From Paraburkholderia fungorum (GTDB lineage Bacteria > Pseudomonadota > Gammaproteobacteria > Burkholderiales > Burkholderiaceae), in assembly GCF_902833645.1 (NCBI RefSeq), contig NZ_CADFGE010000002.1, positions 189,158 to 253,157 of the forward strand: DNA of 64,000 bases. The letters run 5' to 3'. Below are positions 17,722 to 26,052 of the stretch, piece after piece. The translations under genes were made by a program, and so were the position numbers. The notes beneath the pieces are model-generated. The model searched no databases and had not been told where the DNA came from. It saw only the letters and a list, made by a program, of their open reading frames with translations. Each line of letters begins with the position of its first letter. The stretch's first letter is position 1.

Positions 17722-18828
17722 TCAAAACTGATGCAACATCCCGACGTACGCCCCGGTTTGCGATTCACCCGCGAGTGGGCTTGTGTTATTGGTCGCATCG
17801 CGCGGCGACGCTTCGAGCGAGAAATTCGAATTGCTGCCGTTGCGCACGTAACCCACGGTGCCGTACACGAACGTGCGTTTGGAGAGGTTGTACGTGGTGC
17901 CGAGCACGTACATCATCGCGTGGCCGGACGGGTCGTGCGCGGCATCGCCGCCGCCGTCGCCGACCTTGATGTAATAGCCGCCCGCCGTCACTGCCCAGCG
18001 TGACTGAATGTTGTACGTGGCGCCCAGCCAGTAGTGATCGGCGCTATCGGCCACGCCCACCGGTGAATCCGGCGCCGAGTAATGCGTATAGGCGCCCTGG
18101 ATCTTCCACGCATCGAAATGCACGTTCGCACCGGCGAAATATTCGCGCGAGGCCTGGAAGATGTTGCTGAAGCGGCCATTGCTGTCGCGCAGTTCATCGT
18201 AGATGCCGCGCACGTCGAAGAGCGGCGAGTGATACGTGAGCATAATGCCGTCGGAGCGGCCAAACTCGCCGGCCGCACCATTGTTGAACGCGCCCGCCTG
18301 ATTGCCGAACGCGTATTGCGCCTGGACGTCGAAGCCCCACAACACCGGACTGTGATACTCGACGTTGTTGCTGGTCTGCTGCCAGTTGCGTCCGCGCACG
18401 AGCGAGGCCGAAGAAAACGCCTGCTGCACGAACGGATCGAATTCCCACACGCCGTCGCTGTCGATAAACAGATTACGCCCAGCCTGCAATGTGCCCCACT
18501 GATTGTCCTTCAGACCGACGAACGCGCGCCGTGACCACAGGCGTCCGCCACTGGTGGTGCCGTTCATGACTTGCAGACCGGTTTCCAGATTGAAGATCGC
18601 ATTCAGGCCGCCGCCCAGATCTTCGTTGCCTTTCAGGCCCAGCATGCTGGTGCCCCAATCGCCGCCTTCAGCGCTCCAGCGGTTCGATGTGCCGCCCGCG
18701 CCGTTGTTGATGTGATTCAGATATTCCACGCCGCCGTCGAGACGGCCATATAACGTCACGCTGGTTTGACCGTATGCCAGCGGACTGACCACCGCCAGCG
18801 CCGCCATTAATTTTGTAGGTAGTCTCAT
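17722..18828 (-). CDS. Gram-negative trimeric porin (OmpC-like)
   Basis: 368 residues. It has a signal peptide (residues 1-20, cleavage after PLAYG or thereabouts), then QTSVTLYGRLDGGVEYLNH, the standard first strand of Burkholderia porins. Strands of alternating hydrophobic residues and the family signatures SRRAFVGLKDNQWGTLQAGR and NNVEYHSPVLWGF follow, ending in the outer-membrane-type C-terminal strand with terminal Phe (VGMLHQF). It forms a passive outer-membrane channel. Its position 33 nt upstream of the glucose dehydrogenase genes suggests it feeds the periplasmic enzyme with substrate. The promoter is presumably in 18829-19339. Confidence 0.93.
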   Translation of the reverse strand: MRLPTKLMAALAVVSPLAYGQTSVTLYGRLDGGVEYLNHINNGAGGTSNRWSAEGGDWGTSMLGLKGNEDLGGGLNAIFNLETGLQVMNGTTSGGRLWSRRAFVGLKDNQWGTLQAGRNLFIDSDGVWEFDPFVQQAFSSASLVRGRNWQQTSNNVEYHSPVLWGFDVQAQYAFGNQAGAFNNGAAGEFGRSDGIMLTYHSPLFDVRGIYDELRDSNGRFSNIFQASREYFAGANVHFDAWKIQGAYTHYSAPDSPVGVADSADHYWLGATYNIQSRWAVTAGGYYIKVGDGGGDAAHDPSGHAMMYVLGTTYNLSKRTFVYGTVGYVRNGSNSNFSLEASPRDATNNTSPLAGESQTGAYVGMLHQF

Positions 18829-19339
18829 TGTTTTTGCCGTGAGTTTCTTTTGTAGAAATGATGCGCAAAGCCGACTGCCGATGATTCAAAACTACTCAGC
18901 GTGTCGCACCGCGACCGACTTTGCGTCAAGCCACGAACACTCGGCGCCAGGCCCGTCTGCGAGGCCTCATGCATACAACGGAACGGTATGGGCAATGACC
19001 TGTTGCACCTACCGGGTTACACCGGCGTAATGCTTGTAATGCTGGAGCGAACACCGGATCCAGCCAGTTTGCGATTGAGATGTTGCAAAACTACACGCGT
19101 CGCGCACGAACTATAGGTGATCGGTGCTTGATAGCCTATCCATTTCACGCAATAAACTTTTGCGATCAGCGCGCTCGACATTGAGAATCCTCAGTTGAAT
19201 CCGCATAAGCTGCAAATGAAACGCTTGGCGGGGAGAACGAAAGGTACTCGCGATAAGATAGTCGGTCATTCGGCCTCAGCCAAATCGAAACGCATTATTT
19301 GTTATTTGATTCATCAACATTCACCATTTGCCACTCGCC
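18829..19339. other. Divergent intergenic region, porin/glucose dehydrogenase versus CobS-like gene
   Basis: About 510 bp with lower GC than the flanks, notably at 19080-19330. No frame here looks coding. It should contain the promoters of the porin operon (minus) and the AAA+/VWA pair (plus). I could not pick out a convincing -35/-10 pair or a dyad. Confidence 0.5.
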
Positions 19340-20569
19340 ATGAACGCGCCTGAATTGACCGAAGACGAAAACCTTGGCCTTTACCAACGGGCGACCGAAA
19401 CCGGCGCGGAATGGTGGCGCGTCAGCGTGGCGGACCGGCCGGAAAACTATCGGCTCGAGCATGGGGTCAATGAAGGCGCCGGCATCGGATCGGTGGATAT
19501 CGATCTGGTGGTCGACGCGGAGAACCTGCGCGCGAAACTGAAGAAGTGGCGCCGCGAGGGCTTTGCAATCGATACACCCGATGCCTCAAACGAAGCAGGT
19601 ACAGCGGAGCGCGTGGCCTTCATGCCGGAATTGCAGCGCGTCGCGGCGCGAGCCTCGGCAGCGAAACATCATTTGCAGGAACAGGAGGATGCACGCGAAA
19701 CCGTGCGCATCGGCCGGGTCGACGTGCCGTGCGGTGTGGACAATCCGCTCGTGCCGCGCGTCAATCCCGCCTATCTGTTCTCCGAGCGCTTTAACGACAT
19801 TGTCGAAGATATCGTGGAGAACCGGCGCGTGATGCTGATCGGTCACACTGGCGCGGGCAAGACCAGCTTGATCGAACAGGTAGCCGCACGCTCGCATCAC
19901 GGCGTGTTGCGCTCGAACATGAATGGGCAAACCACCGTCGGCGATTTTGTCGGCTTCTGGACAGTCAAGGGCGGCGAGACGATCTGGGTGGACGGCGTGC
20001 TGCCCACCGCGATGCGCGAAGGCCTCTGGCTGATCGTCGACGAAATCGATTTCGCCGAACCGTCGATTCTCGCCGCCCTCACCGCCGTGCTCGAACCGCA
20101 CGGCCGCCTTGTGCTGAAAGAAAAAGGCAATGAGATCGTCGCGCCGCATCCCGCCTTCCGGCTGTTTGCCACGGCGAATGCGGTCGGCGCGATGAGCCAG
20201 TTCCGTCACCTGTATCAAGGTGCGAATCTGATGAACGAGGCTTTTCTCGATCGCTGGCGTGTCTATATGCTCGACTATCTGACGCCCGCCGAAGAAGCCG
20301 ACGTGCTGATGCGTACCCTCGCGCCGCATATGACACGCGCGCTCGCCACCACGCTTGCCGCGATTGCCGCCGACTGCCGCGCGGCGTTCGCCCGCGAAGA
20401 CCTGTCGAGCGCATTCTCCACGCGGCGCCTGCTCGACTGGGCCGAACTGATGCTGCGCACCGGTGATCCTGAACGGGCTGCCGGTCCGGCGATTTACGCG
20501 AAAGTCAGCCCGGAAGACGCGGCGCTGATTCGCGGCATCGTTCGCCATCACATCGCGCCGGCCGCCTGA
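19340..20569 (+). CDS. CobS-like AAA+ ATPase (MoxR/CobS group)
   Basis: 409 residues. A private N-terminal region of about 130 residues precedes the ATPase core: Walker A GHTGAGKT (168-175), Walker B LIVDEIDFAEPSILAALTAVLE with the arm LVLKEKG, and sensor-1 FRLFATANAVGAMSQF. The core resembles CobS, the AAA+ subunit of aerobic cobaltochelatase, and related MoxR ATPases, which work with a VWA partner. That partner is the next gene, 28 bp away. No cobN or corrin gene is in the window. I therefore infer an ATPase/VWA remodelling machine of unknown client, not proven vitamin B12 synthesis. An in-frame TTG at 19328 is less likely as the start. Confidence 0.85.
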   Translation: MNAPELTEDENLGLYQRATETGAEWWRVSVADRPENYRLEHGVNEGAGIGSVDIDLVVDAENLRAKLKKWRREGFAIDTPDASNEAGTAERVAFMPELQRVAARASAAKHHLQEQEDARETVRIGRVDVPCGVDNPLVPRVNPAYLFSERFNDIVEDIVENRRVMLIGHTGAGKTSLIEQVAARSHHGVLRSNMNGQTTVGDFVGFWTVKGGETIWVDGVLPTAMREGLWLIVDEIDFAEPSILAALTAVLEPHGRLVLKEKGNEIVAPHPAFRLFATANAVGAMSQFRHLYQGANLMNEAFLDRWRVYMLDYLTPAEEADVLMRTLAPHMTRALATTLAAIAADCRAAFAREDLSSAFSTRRLLDWAELMLRTGDPERAAGPAIYAKVSPEDAALIRGIVRHHIAPAA

Positions 20570-20597
20570 CGCCCGCTGCGCACCCTAGGCGATCGCC

Positions 20598-22349
20598 ATG
20601 AACGCAAGGCATCTCACCCGCGACACACAAGGTTTCGCGTTCGAATCGACGCTCAGCAAGGTCGCGCGCGTGCTGACCGGACAATATGGCGTGACGGTCG
20701 CGTTCAGTCCGGATGGACCGCGTGTCGAACCCGGCCGCATCGTGATTCCCGACTATGAGTTGAGCGGCGGCGTCGAGCGCGACGTGCTGATCGGCTATCT
20801 CGATCTGCTGGTAGCGCGCGCCAAGCACTCGTCGCTCGCGCAGATGGATGCGCAACCGGCCGGCGTGAGCGCGAATCTTGCACAGGTGATCGAGGACCGC
20901 CGCGTCTGCATGCAATTGCTCGACGAGTATCCGGGGGCGCGCTGGTTCATCGGCAAACTGCGTGCACATGCCGCCGAACAGGCGCGGCAACGCTGGCCGA
21001 AGCTGCATTGGCGCGACCGGCTGGTCTGGCTGGTGGAGCGTACGCTATGGGACGAGCAGCCGACCCGCACCGAAGCGGTCCACTCATTGCTGGCCGCGCT
21101 GCACGCCTCGCAGGATCTGCTGGACGAGGCGCGCAGAAGCCGTTCGAGCGCCCATAGCATTGCGGCGGCGCAAGCCCTGGTGGCGCGCGTGCGGGCTTTG
21201 TCGGCGGGCGATGTCAACAGCATGGTGTTCACTGCGAATCCGGTTGAAGACCTCGACACGGAAACCGCGGCTTCTTCGTCCGAACCGTTCAACGACGACG
21301 ACATCGCCCTGCCCGACCAGGACAACGCCGCCTCGCCTCCGTCCGACAAAGGCGGCGGTGCGCAGGCGGAAAATGCGGTCGGCATGGGGCAATCGCTGGC
21401 CGATGCGCAGCAGCCGTCCGCGCGTTCCGAAGGCGAAGCCGCCGCAGTGTCAAACGCATCTCGCGACCGGCTGTCGATTCCGCTCGCCACCGAGTTCGAC
21501 GAAATCACCGACGTCACCGGCCAGGGCGACAGCGCAACCTGGCGCGAGCTTCGCGCGCAGGCCCGCGCGGACACGGCACCGCTCAAGGAAAAACTCGAAC
21601 GTGCACTGAGCGCCGACGAACGCACCCGCTGGCGCCGCGAACAGGAGCGCGGCGAAATCGATCGCACCGCGCTGGCGAAACTCGCCACGTCGCCGGGTTA
21701 CCGTACGCCGTTTCGCACGCAGCGGGCGGCTAAAGGGCGCGACGTCGCCGTGAGCTTGCTGATCGATCGCAGCGGCTCGATGGCCGGGCGCAAGATCGAA
21801 CTCGCGCGCCTGTGCGCGAGTGCGCTGTGCGATGCGCTTACGCAGTTGTCGTTCGACTGCGAAGTGCTCGGCTATTGCTCGCTCGAATCCGCGCCGATGA
21901 AGCAACTGTATGAAAGGCAACTGGCGGGCGGCGCGGATTTGCGGCGCTATAACCGCTTTGTCGAGCGGCTCGACCTGAAAGTCTACAAACGCTTTGGCGC
22001 GACGGATCTGAGCGGAATTGCCGAAATCGACTGCGGTCACGAGAATCCGGACGGCGAGGCGCTCGCCTGGGCCGCGACGCGGCTCGCCGATCATCAGACC
22101 GAGCGGCGCATCCTGATCGTCTTCTCGGACGGCTATCCGTCGACCGGCGACGGCGATCCGCAGGTGCTGCGCTACGATCTGCGCGAACGCGTCGCGGCGA
22201 TCCACAAACGCGGCATCGAACTGGTCGGCATCGGCGTGCTGACCGATGCAGTCGAGGATTTCTATCCGCACAACGTGGTGGTGAGCCGTCTCGCGGAATT
22301 GCCGTCGACGGTGTTTTCGGTGCTGAGTTCGATGCTGCTGACGCGCTAG
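20598..22349 (+). CDS. CobT-like VWA-domain protein, partner of the upstream AAA+ ATPase
   Basis: 583 residues in three parts. Residues 1-220 are a conserved-looking helical region. Residues 220-300 are acidic and low in complexity. A VWA domain occupies about 383-583 with an intact MIDAS motif (Asp390, Ser392, Ser394 in LLIDRSGSM) and the downstream Asp in FSDGYPSTGDGD. The order, with an acidic linker before a C-terminal VWA and the stretch NPDGEALAWAATRL, copies CobT of cobaltochelatase. In such pairs the VWA protein binds the AAA+ ring and the target through a metal-bridged contact. The genes are 28 bp apart and surely co-transcribed. The target is unknown. Confidence 0.85.
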   Translation: MNARHLTRDTQGFAFESTLSKVARVLTGQYGVTVAFSPDGPRVEPGRIVIPDYELSGGVERDVLIGYLDLLVARAKHSSLAQMDAQPAGVSANLAQVIEDRRVCMQLLDEYPGARWFIGKLRAHAAEQARQRWPKLHWRDRLVWLVERTLWDEQPTRTEAVHSLLAALHASQDLLDEARRSRSSAHSIAAAQALVARVRALSAGDVNSMVFTANPVEDLDTETAASSSEPFNDDDIALPDQDNAASPPSDKGGGAQAENAVGMGQSLADAQQPSARSEGEAAAVSNASRDRLSIPLATEFDEITDVTGQGDSATWRELRAQARADTAPLKEKLERALSADERTRWRREQERGEIDRTALAKLATSPGYRTPFRTQRAAKGRDVAVSLLIDRSGSMAGRKIELARLCASALCDALTQLSFDCEVLGYCSLESAPMKQLYERQLAGGADLRRYNRFVERLDLKVYKRFGATDLSGIAEIDCGHENPDGEALAWAATRLADHQTERRILIVFSDGYPSTGDGDPQVLRYDLRERVAAIHKRGIELVGIGVLTDAVEDFYPHNVVVSRLAELPSTVFSVLSSMLLTR

Positions 22350-22415
22350 CGCGGCACAACGCGGGGTCGCGGATCGCGGCGGGCCGCGGACCGAACTATC
22401 GCAACGCGCAACGCG

Positions 22416-23264
22416 CTACGCCGATTTGAGCTCGACCAGTTTCGGTTCGAACGGATACTGCTCTATCTCACCGCCCCGTGCGATCACGGCCGTGCTCTCG
22501 GGAATCTCCTCCCACCAACCCGGCAGATCCGAAAGCGGCTCCGACAACACCAGGAAGGCGTTATCGCCCACCGCCGTGATGCGTGGGTCGTCCGGATACA
22601 GCTCGTGCAAATGCTGGAACGAGGTGCTGTGAAAGAGCGAGCGCGACTGTCTTTCACTCGAATAGCGAACCGCGACGATCTGTTCGCCATCCGTCGCGCA
22701 GACCGTCATGTTCAGCGGCTCATCCACCCCTTGTCTGCGCCCGACGTCTTCGACAAATCCCACCATGCGCTCGAGCGCGGTCACCGGCGCAAGTTCGAGA
22801 CCGAAGGTCAGCGCGAGATAAAACAGCACCTCGGAATCCGTCGAACCTTCAACCGAGGCGAATAACTCGGGATCGATCGCCAGCATCAGCTCGCGGCGCA
22901 CCAGAGGGAAGTTGCGCACCAGCCCGTTATGCATGAAGAGCCACCGGCCATAGCGGAACGGATGACAGTTGGTTTCCTGTGACGGCGTGCCGGTGGCCGC
23001 ACGGATATGCGCGACGAACAATGGCGCGCGGATGGCCCGCGCGGCCTCGCGCAGATTGCGGTCGCTCCATGCGGGCTGGATACAGCGGTAGCGAAACGGG
23101 ATATCGGTGGGATGGCCGTACCAGCCGATGCCGAACCCGTCGCCGTTCGTGGTGGTATGGCCGAGCCGCGAATGCAGGCTCTGGTCGATCAGCGAATGTT
23201 TGGCGTTGAACAGCACCGTTTCGAGTTGAAGCGGGTTGCCGGTATAAGCGAGCCAGCGGCACAT
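22416..23264 (-). CDS. Class II glutamine amidotransferase, YafJ-like
   Basis: 282 residues. The chain begins MCRWLAYTG, so Cys2 becomes the N-terminal nucleophile of an Ntn-type glutaminase after Met removal. Other family residues are visible in the stretches NGDGFGIGWYG, HIRAATGTPSQETNCHPF and FMHNGLVRNF. The family hydrolyses glutamine or related gamma-glutamyl amides; the physiological substrate of YafJ is not settled. The frame is open to 23366, but ATG 23264 is fixed by the obligatory Cys2 and by GGAGGG upstream. The marC-like gene on the same strand ends 20 bp upstream, so the two are probably one operon. Confidence 0.92.
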   Translation of the reverse strand: MCRWLAYTGNPLQLETVLFNAKHSLIDQSLHSRLGHTTTNGDGFGIGWYGHPTDIPFRYRCIQPAWSDRNLREAARAIRAPLFVAHIRAATGTPSQETNCHPFRYGRWLFMHNGLVRNFPLVRRELMLAIDPELFASVEGSTDSEVLFYLALTFGLELAPVTALERMVGFVEDVGRRQGVDEPLNMTVCATDGEQIVAVRYSSERQSRSLFHSTSFQHLHELYPDDPRITAVGDNAFLVLSEPLSDLPGWWEEIPESTAVIARGGEIEQYPFEPKLVELKSA

Positions 23265-23284
23265 GAGATTCCCTCCTGTCTTCG

Positions 23285-23959
23285 CTATTTGACCACGGGT
23301 TGCATCTGCGCGATCGGTATCAGGAACTCCGAAAAACCGGTCAGGATAATCTGCACGCCGATGCACAGCAGCAGAAACGACGAGACGCGCATCGCGACCT
23401 TGGTGCCGTCCGCGCCGAGATACTTTGCGAAAACCACGGCCCGGCTGTAGACCAGATAGACCGTGACCGCCACGAGGATCGAGATCCCCACCGAAGCGAT
23501 GCCCGACAGCACGAACTCCGAGAGTTTATGCGTGCGGTTCGCGGTCAGCGCGATCGCGGTGGCGATCGAACCCGGCCCGGTAGTAAGCGGAATGGTGAGC
23601 GGAAAAAATGCCTTCGACATCGCGTTATCGGAATCCACCCGCTTGACGGCCGGTTGTTCGGCCGGCGTATCGGGCGCATTGAGCATCTGCCAGCCGCTCA
23701 CCGCTACCGCGAGGCCGCCGCCGATCCGCAAGGCCTGCATGGAGATGCCGAAGAAATGCAGAATCGGGGTGCCGACAAAGAAGGCAACCAGCAGCACGCA
23801 CATCACGTTGAAGGCGATCTTCTTGGCGAGCGCGGTACGGTCTTCGGTGGTGAGCGATGCGGTGCGGTCGAGAAAAACGAACGCCATGCCGATTGGATTG
23901 ATGATGCTGATCAGCCCGGTGAAGCCAAACAGGATATCCGAGACCAGACTTTCGACCAT
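23285..23959 (-). CDS. MarC/YchE-family integral membrane protein
   Basis: 224 residues, mostly hydrophobic, with about six membrane helices. The family signature is visible at the N-terminus (LFGFTGLISIINPIGMAFVF) and mid-protein (FFPLTIPLTTGPGSIATAI). MarC proteins are inner-membrane proteins. They were once tied to multiple antibiotic resistance, but their transport role is unproven, and some relatives (SnatA) move small neutral amino acids. It lies 20 bp upstream of the YafJ-like amidotransferase in the same direction. Confidence 0.92.
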   Translation of the reverse strand: MVESLVSDILFGFTGLISIINPIGMAFVFLDRTASLTTEDRTALAKKIAFNVMCVLLVAFFVGTPILHFFGISMQALRIGGGLAVAVSGWQMLNAPDTPAEQPAVKRVDSDNAMSKAFFPLTIPLTTGPGSIATAIALTANRTHKLSEFVLSGIASVGISILVAVTVYLVYSRAVVFAKYLGADGTKVAMRVSSFLLLCIGVQIILTGFSEFLIPIAQMQPVVK

Positions 23960-24303
23960 ATGCGATCCGTTTCGGGCAGCGGCTCCGGCGGCTTGATTGA
24001 CTGACTGCCCGCCGGGGCGCTACGCTGAGTTGAAGTGCTGGGGCGCTCCTCGCTCCAGAGCGATGCCCGCGTTGTGTGAGGCAGATGATATCGCGGTGCG
24101 GCACGCAAATAGGTAAAAAAGGGACGATGCAAGCCACGCGCGGCGTTGCACCGCAGCAGACAGGCGCGGAAAGATGCGCGTGCAACTTTCAGAAAGCCTA
24201 CACTTTTTTGACGGACTTTACGGGCTCGAAGCATCAGGCATAAAGTCCTCAGCGAAGCTGCACTTTCAACGAGACGTACTTACCGGTTCGAGGAGTTGCC
24301 CCC

Positions 24304-24519
24304 ATGTTGCTTCGTGCACTCGCCGCGCTGCCGTTCATCGGCATTCTGCTCGGCGTCCCGTTTGTGAATCGTGTCGAACCGCTGGTATTCGGCATGCCAT
24401 TCGTGCTGGCCTGGATCGTCATGTGGGTGGTCCTGAGTGCCCTCATCATGGCGATCGTCTACCGTCTGGATCCGAGCAACCGTCAGCTTGCGGCGGATGC
24501 AGAGGAGGCCCACTCATGA
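24304..24519 (+). CDS. DUF3311 small membrane protein
   Basis: 71 residues with two membrane helices (about 4-22 and 32-55). A short cytoplasmic tail ends DPSNRQLAADAEEAHS. GAGGAG lies about 9 nt upstream of the ATG. Genes of this family nearly always sit directly before a sodium:solute symporter gene and here overlap it by 4 nt (ATGA). A role as a small partner subunit of the transporter is inferred from that constant pairing. Confidence 0.92.
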   Translation: MLLRALAALPFIGILLGVPFVNRVEPLVFGMPFVLAWIVMWVVLSALIMAIVYRLDPSNRQLAADAEEAHS

Positions 24520-25988
24520 GCGCCCTCATCATCATTGCGGCCATTACGCTGTTTGCGCTGTACCTGGGCGTGCGCGCGCGGCGCGGCCACGACATGAGTC
24601 TCGAACAGTGGACCGTGGGCGGCCGCAGCTTCGGCACCGCGTTCGTGTTCCTGCTGATGGCCGGCGAGATCTATACGACCTTCACCTTCCTCGGCGGCAG
24701 CGGCTTTGCGTACGGCAAGGGCGCACCGGTCTACTACATTCTTGCCTACGGCACGCTGGCGTACATCCTTTCGTACTGGATGCTGCCGCCGATCTGGCGT
24801 TACGCGAAAAACCACCGCCTCGTTTCGCAGCCGCATTTCTTCGCGCGCAAGTACGATAGCCCGGCGCTCGGCACGCTGGTCGCGCTGGTCGGCGTGGCCG
24901 CGTTGATTCCGTACCTCGTGCTGCAACTCAAGGGCCTGGGCATCATCGTTGCGACCGCCTCGTATGGCGCGATTTCCTCGACAACCGCCATCTGGATCGG
25001 CGCCGCGGTGGTGACGGCTTACGTGACCGTCTCCGGGGTGCGCGGCTCGGCGTGGAACTCGGTGGTGAAAGATATCCTGATTCTGGCGATCGTACTGTTC
25101 CTCGGCATCTACCTGCCGTTGCACTATTACGGCGGCTTCGCCGACATGTTCCGCGCCATCGACACCGCGCGCCCGGGCTTCCTGAGCTTCCCGGCCAAGG
25201 GGTCGAGCGTGATCTGGTTCCAGTCGACCGTGCTGCTCACCGCACTAGGCTTCTTCATGTGGCCGCACTCGTTCGGTTCGATTTTCACGGCGAAGAACGA
25301 GCGTATTTTCCGCCGTAACGCAATGGTGCTGCCGCTCTACCAGCTCATTCTGCTGTTCGTGTTCTTCGTGGGCTTTGCGGCAACGCTGAAGGTGCCGGGC
25401 CTGAAGGGCGGCGACATCGACCTGTCGCTGTTCCGCCTGTCGTTGCAGACTTTCGACCCGTGGTTCGTCGGCGTGATCGGCGGGGCCGGGATTCTGACGG
25501 CGCTGGTGCCGGGATCGATGATCCTGACGTCGGCATCCACGCTGCTTGCCAACGACGTGTATCGCGGCATGGTGAGCCGCAATGCGTCCGACGCGACGGT
25601 AGCCAACCTCGCGCGCTTCCTGGTGCCGGTGGTGGCGCTGGTGGCCGTCGGCTTTACGCTGCACGGCGGCGAGACGATCGTGGCCTTGCTGCTGATGGGC
25701 TACAGCTTTGTGACCCAGCTCTTTCCGGCGGTGATCTGCAGTTTGATGCCTAATAACCGGGCGACCAAGTACGGCGCGTTTTGCGGGATTCTGGCGGGCG
25801 TCGCGGTCGTGACCCTGACCACCACGCTCCATCTGAGCATTGGGCAGTTGATGCCGTTTTTGCCCGACGCGCTAAAGGACATCAATATCGGCTTCCTGGC
25901 CCTCGCCGTGAACATCATCGTTTTCTTCCTGGTGAGCGCCGTGACGCAGCCGCGTCCGGCCGAGCAGACTCACGCGCCGGTGCATTGA
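24516..25988 (+). CDS. Sodium:solute symporter (SSS family)
   Basis: 490 residues with about 13 membrane helices. The first soluble loop has the SSS pattern DMSLEQWTVGGRSFGTAFVFLLMAGE in outline, followed by the Na-site region YILSYWMLPPIWRYAKN. The family imports small organic solutes (monocarboxylates, proline, pantothenate and others) driven by sodium. The DUF3311 partner points to the MctP-like monocarboxylate branch, but the substrate cannot be read from sequence. The start at 24516 has GAGGAGG 8 nt upstream and overlaps the preceding stop. A strong hairpin follows the gene. Confidence 0.93.
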   Translation: MSALIIIAAITLFALYLGVRARRGHDMSLEQWTVGGRSFGTAFVFLLMAGEIYTTFTFLGGSGFAYGKGAPVYYILAYGTLAYILSYWMLPPIWRYAKNHRLVSQPHFFARKYDSPALGTLVALVGVAALIPYLVLQLKGLGIIVATASYGAISSTTAIWIGAAVVTAYVTVSGVRGSAWNSVVKDILILAIVLFLGIYLPLHYYGGFADMFRAIDTARPGFLSFPAKGSSVIWFQSTVLLTALGFFMWPHSFGSIFTAKNERIFRRNAMVLPLYQLILLFVFFVGFAATLKVPGLKGGDIDLSLFRLSLQTFDPWFVGVIGGAGILTALVPGSMILTSASTLLANDVYRGMVSRNASDATVANLARFLVPVVALVAVGFTLHGGETIVALLLMGYSFVTQLFPAVICSLMPNNRATKYGAFCGILAGVAVVTLTTTLHLSIGQLMPFLPDALKDINIGFLALAVNIIVFFLVSAVTQPRPAEQTHAPVH

Positions 25989-26020
25989 GGCGTTCTGCGT
26001 AGCTTGCCGCATCGAGGTTA

Positions 26021-26052
26021 AAGGGGCTGGCCGCCTTAGGCGCCAGCCCCTT
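26021..26052 (+). terminator. Strong hairpin between symporter and convergent FAD oxidase
   Basis: An 11-bp perfect stem (AAGGGGCTGGC at 26021-26031 with its complement at 26042-26052) continues, after one bulged base, as a 3-bp inner stem with loop TTA at 26036-26038. It lies 33 bp after the symporter stop. The following TTCTGTATTTTG is only moderately T-rich. The loop TTA is the stop codon of the minus-strand FAD oxidase, so the hairpin overlaps that gene's last codons. Confidence 0.65.

Noticed and set aside
19340..22349. Calling the pair cobS and cobT of vitamin B12 synthesis
   Set aside because: No cobN or corrin genes in the window and a distinct N-terminal domain; the similarity is to the ATPase/VWA architecture only.
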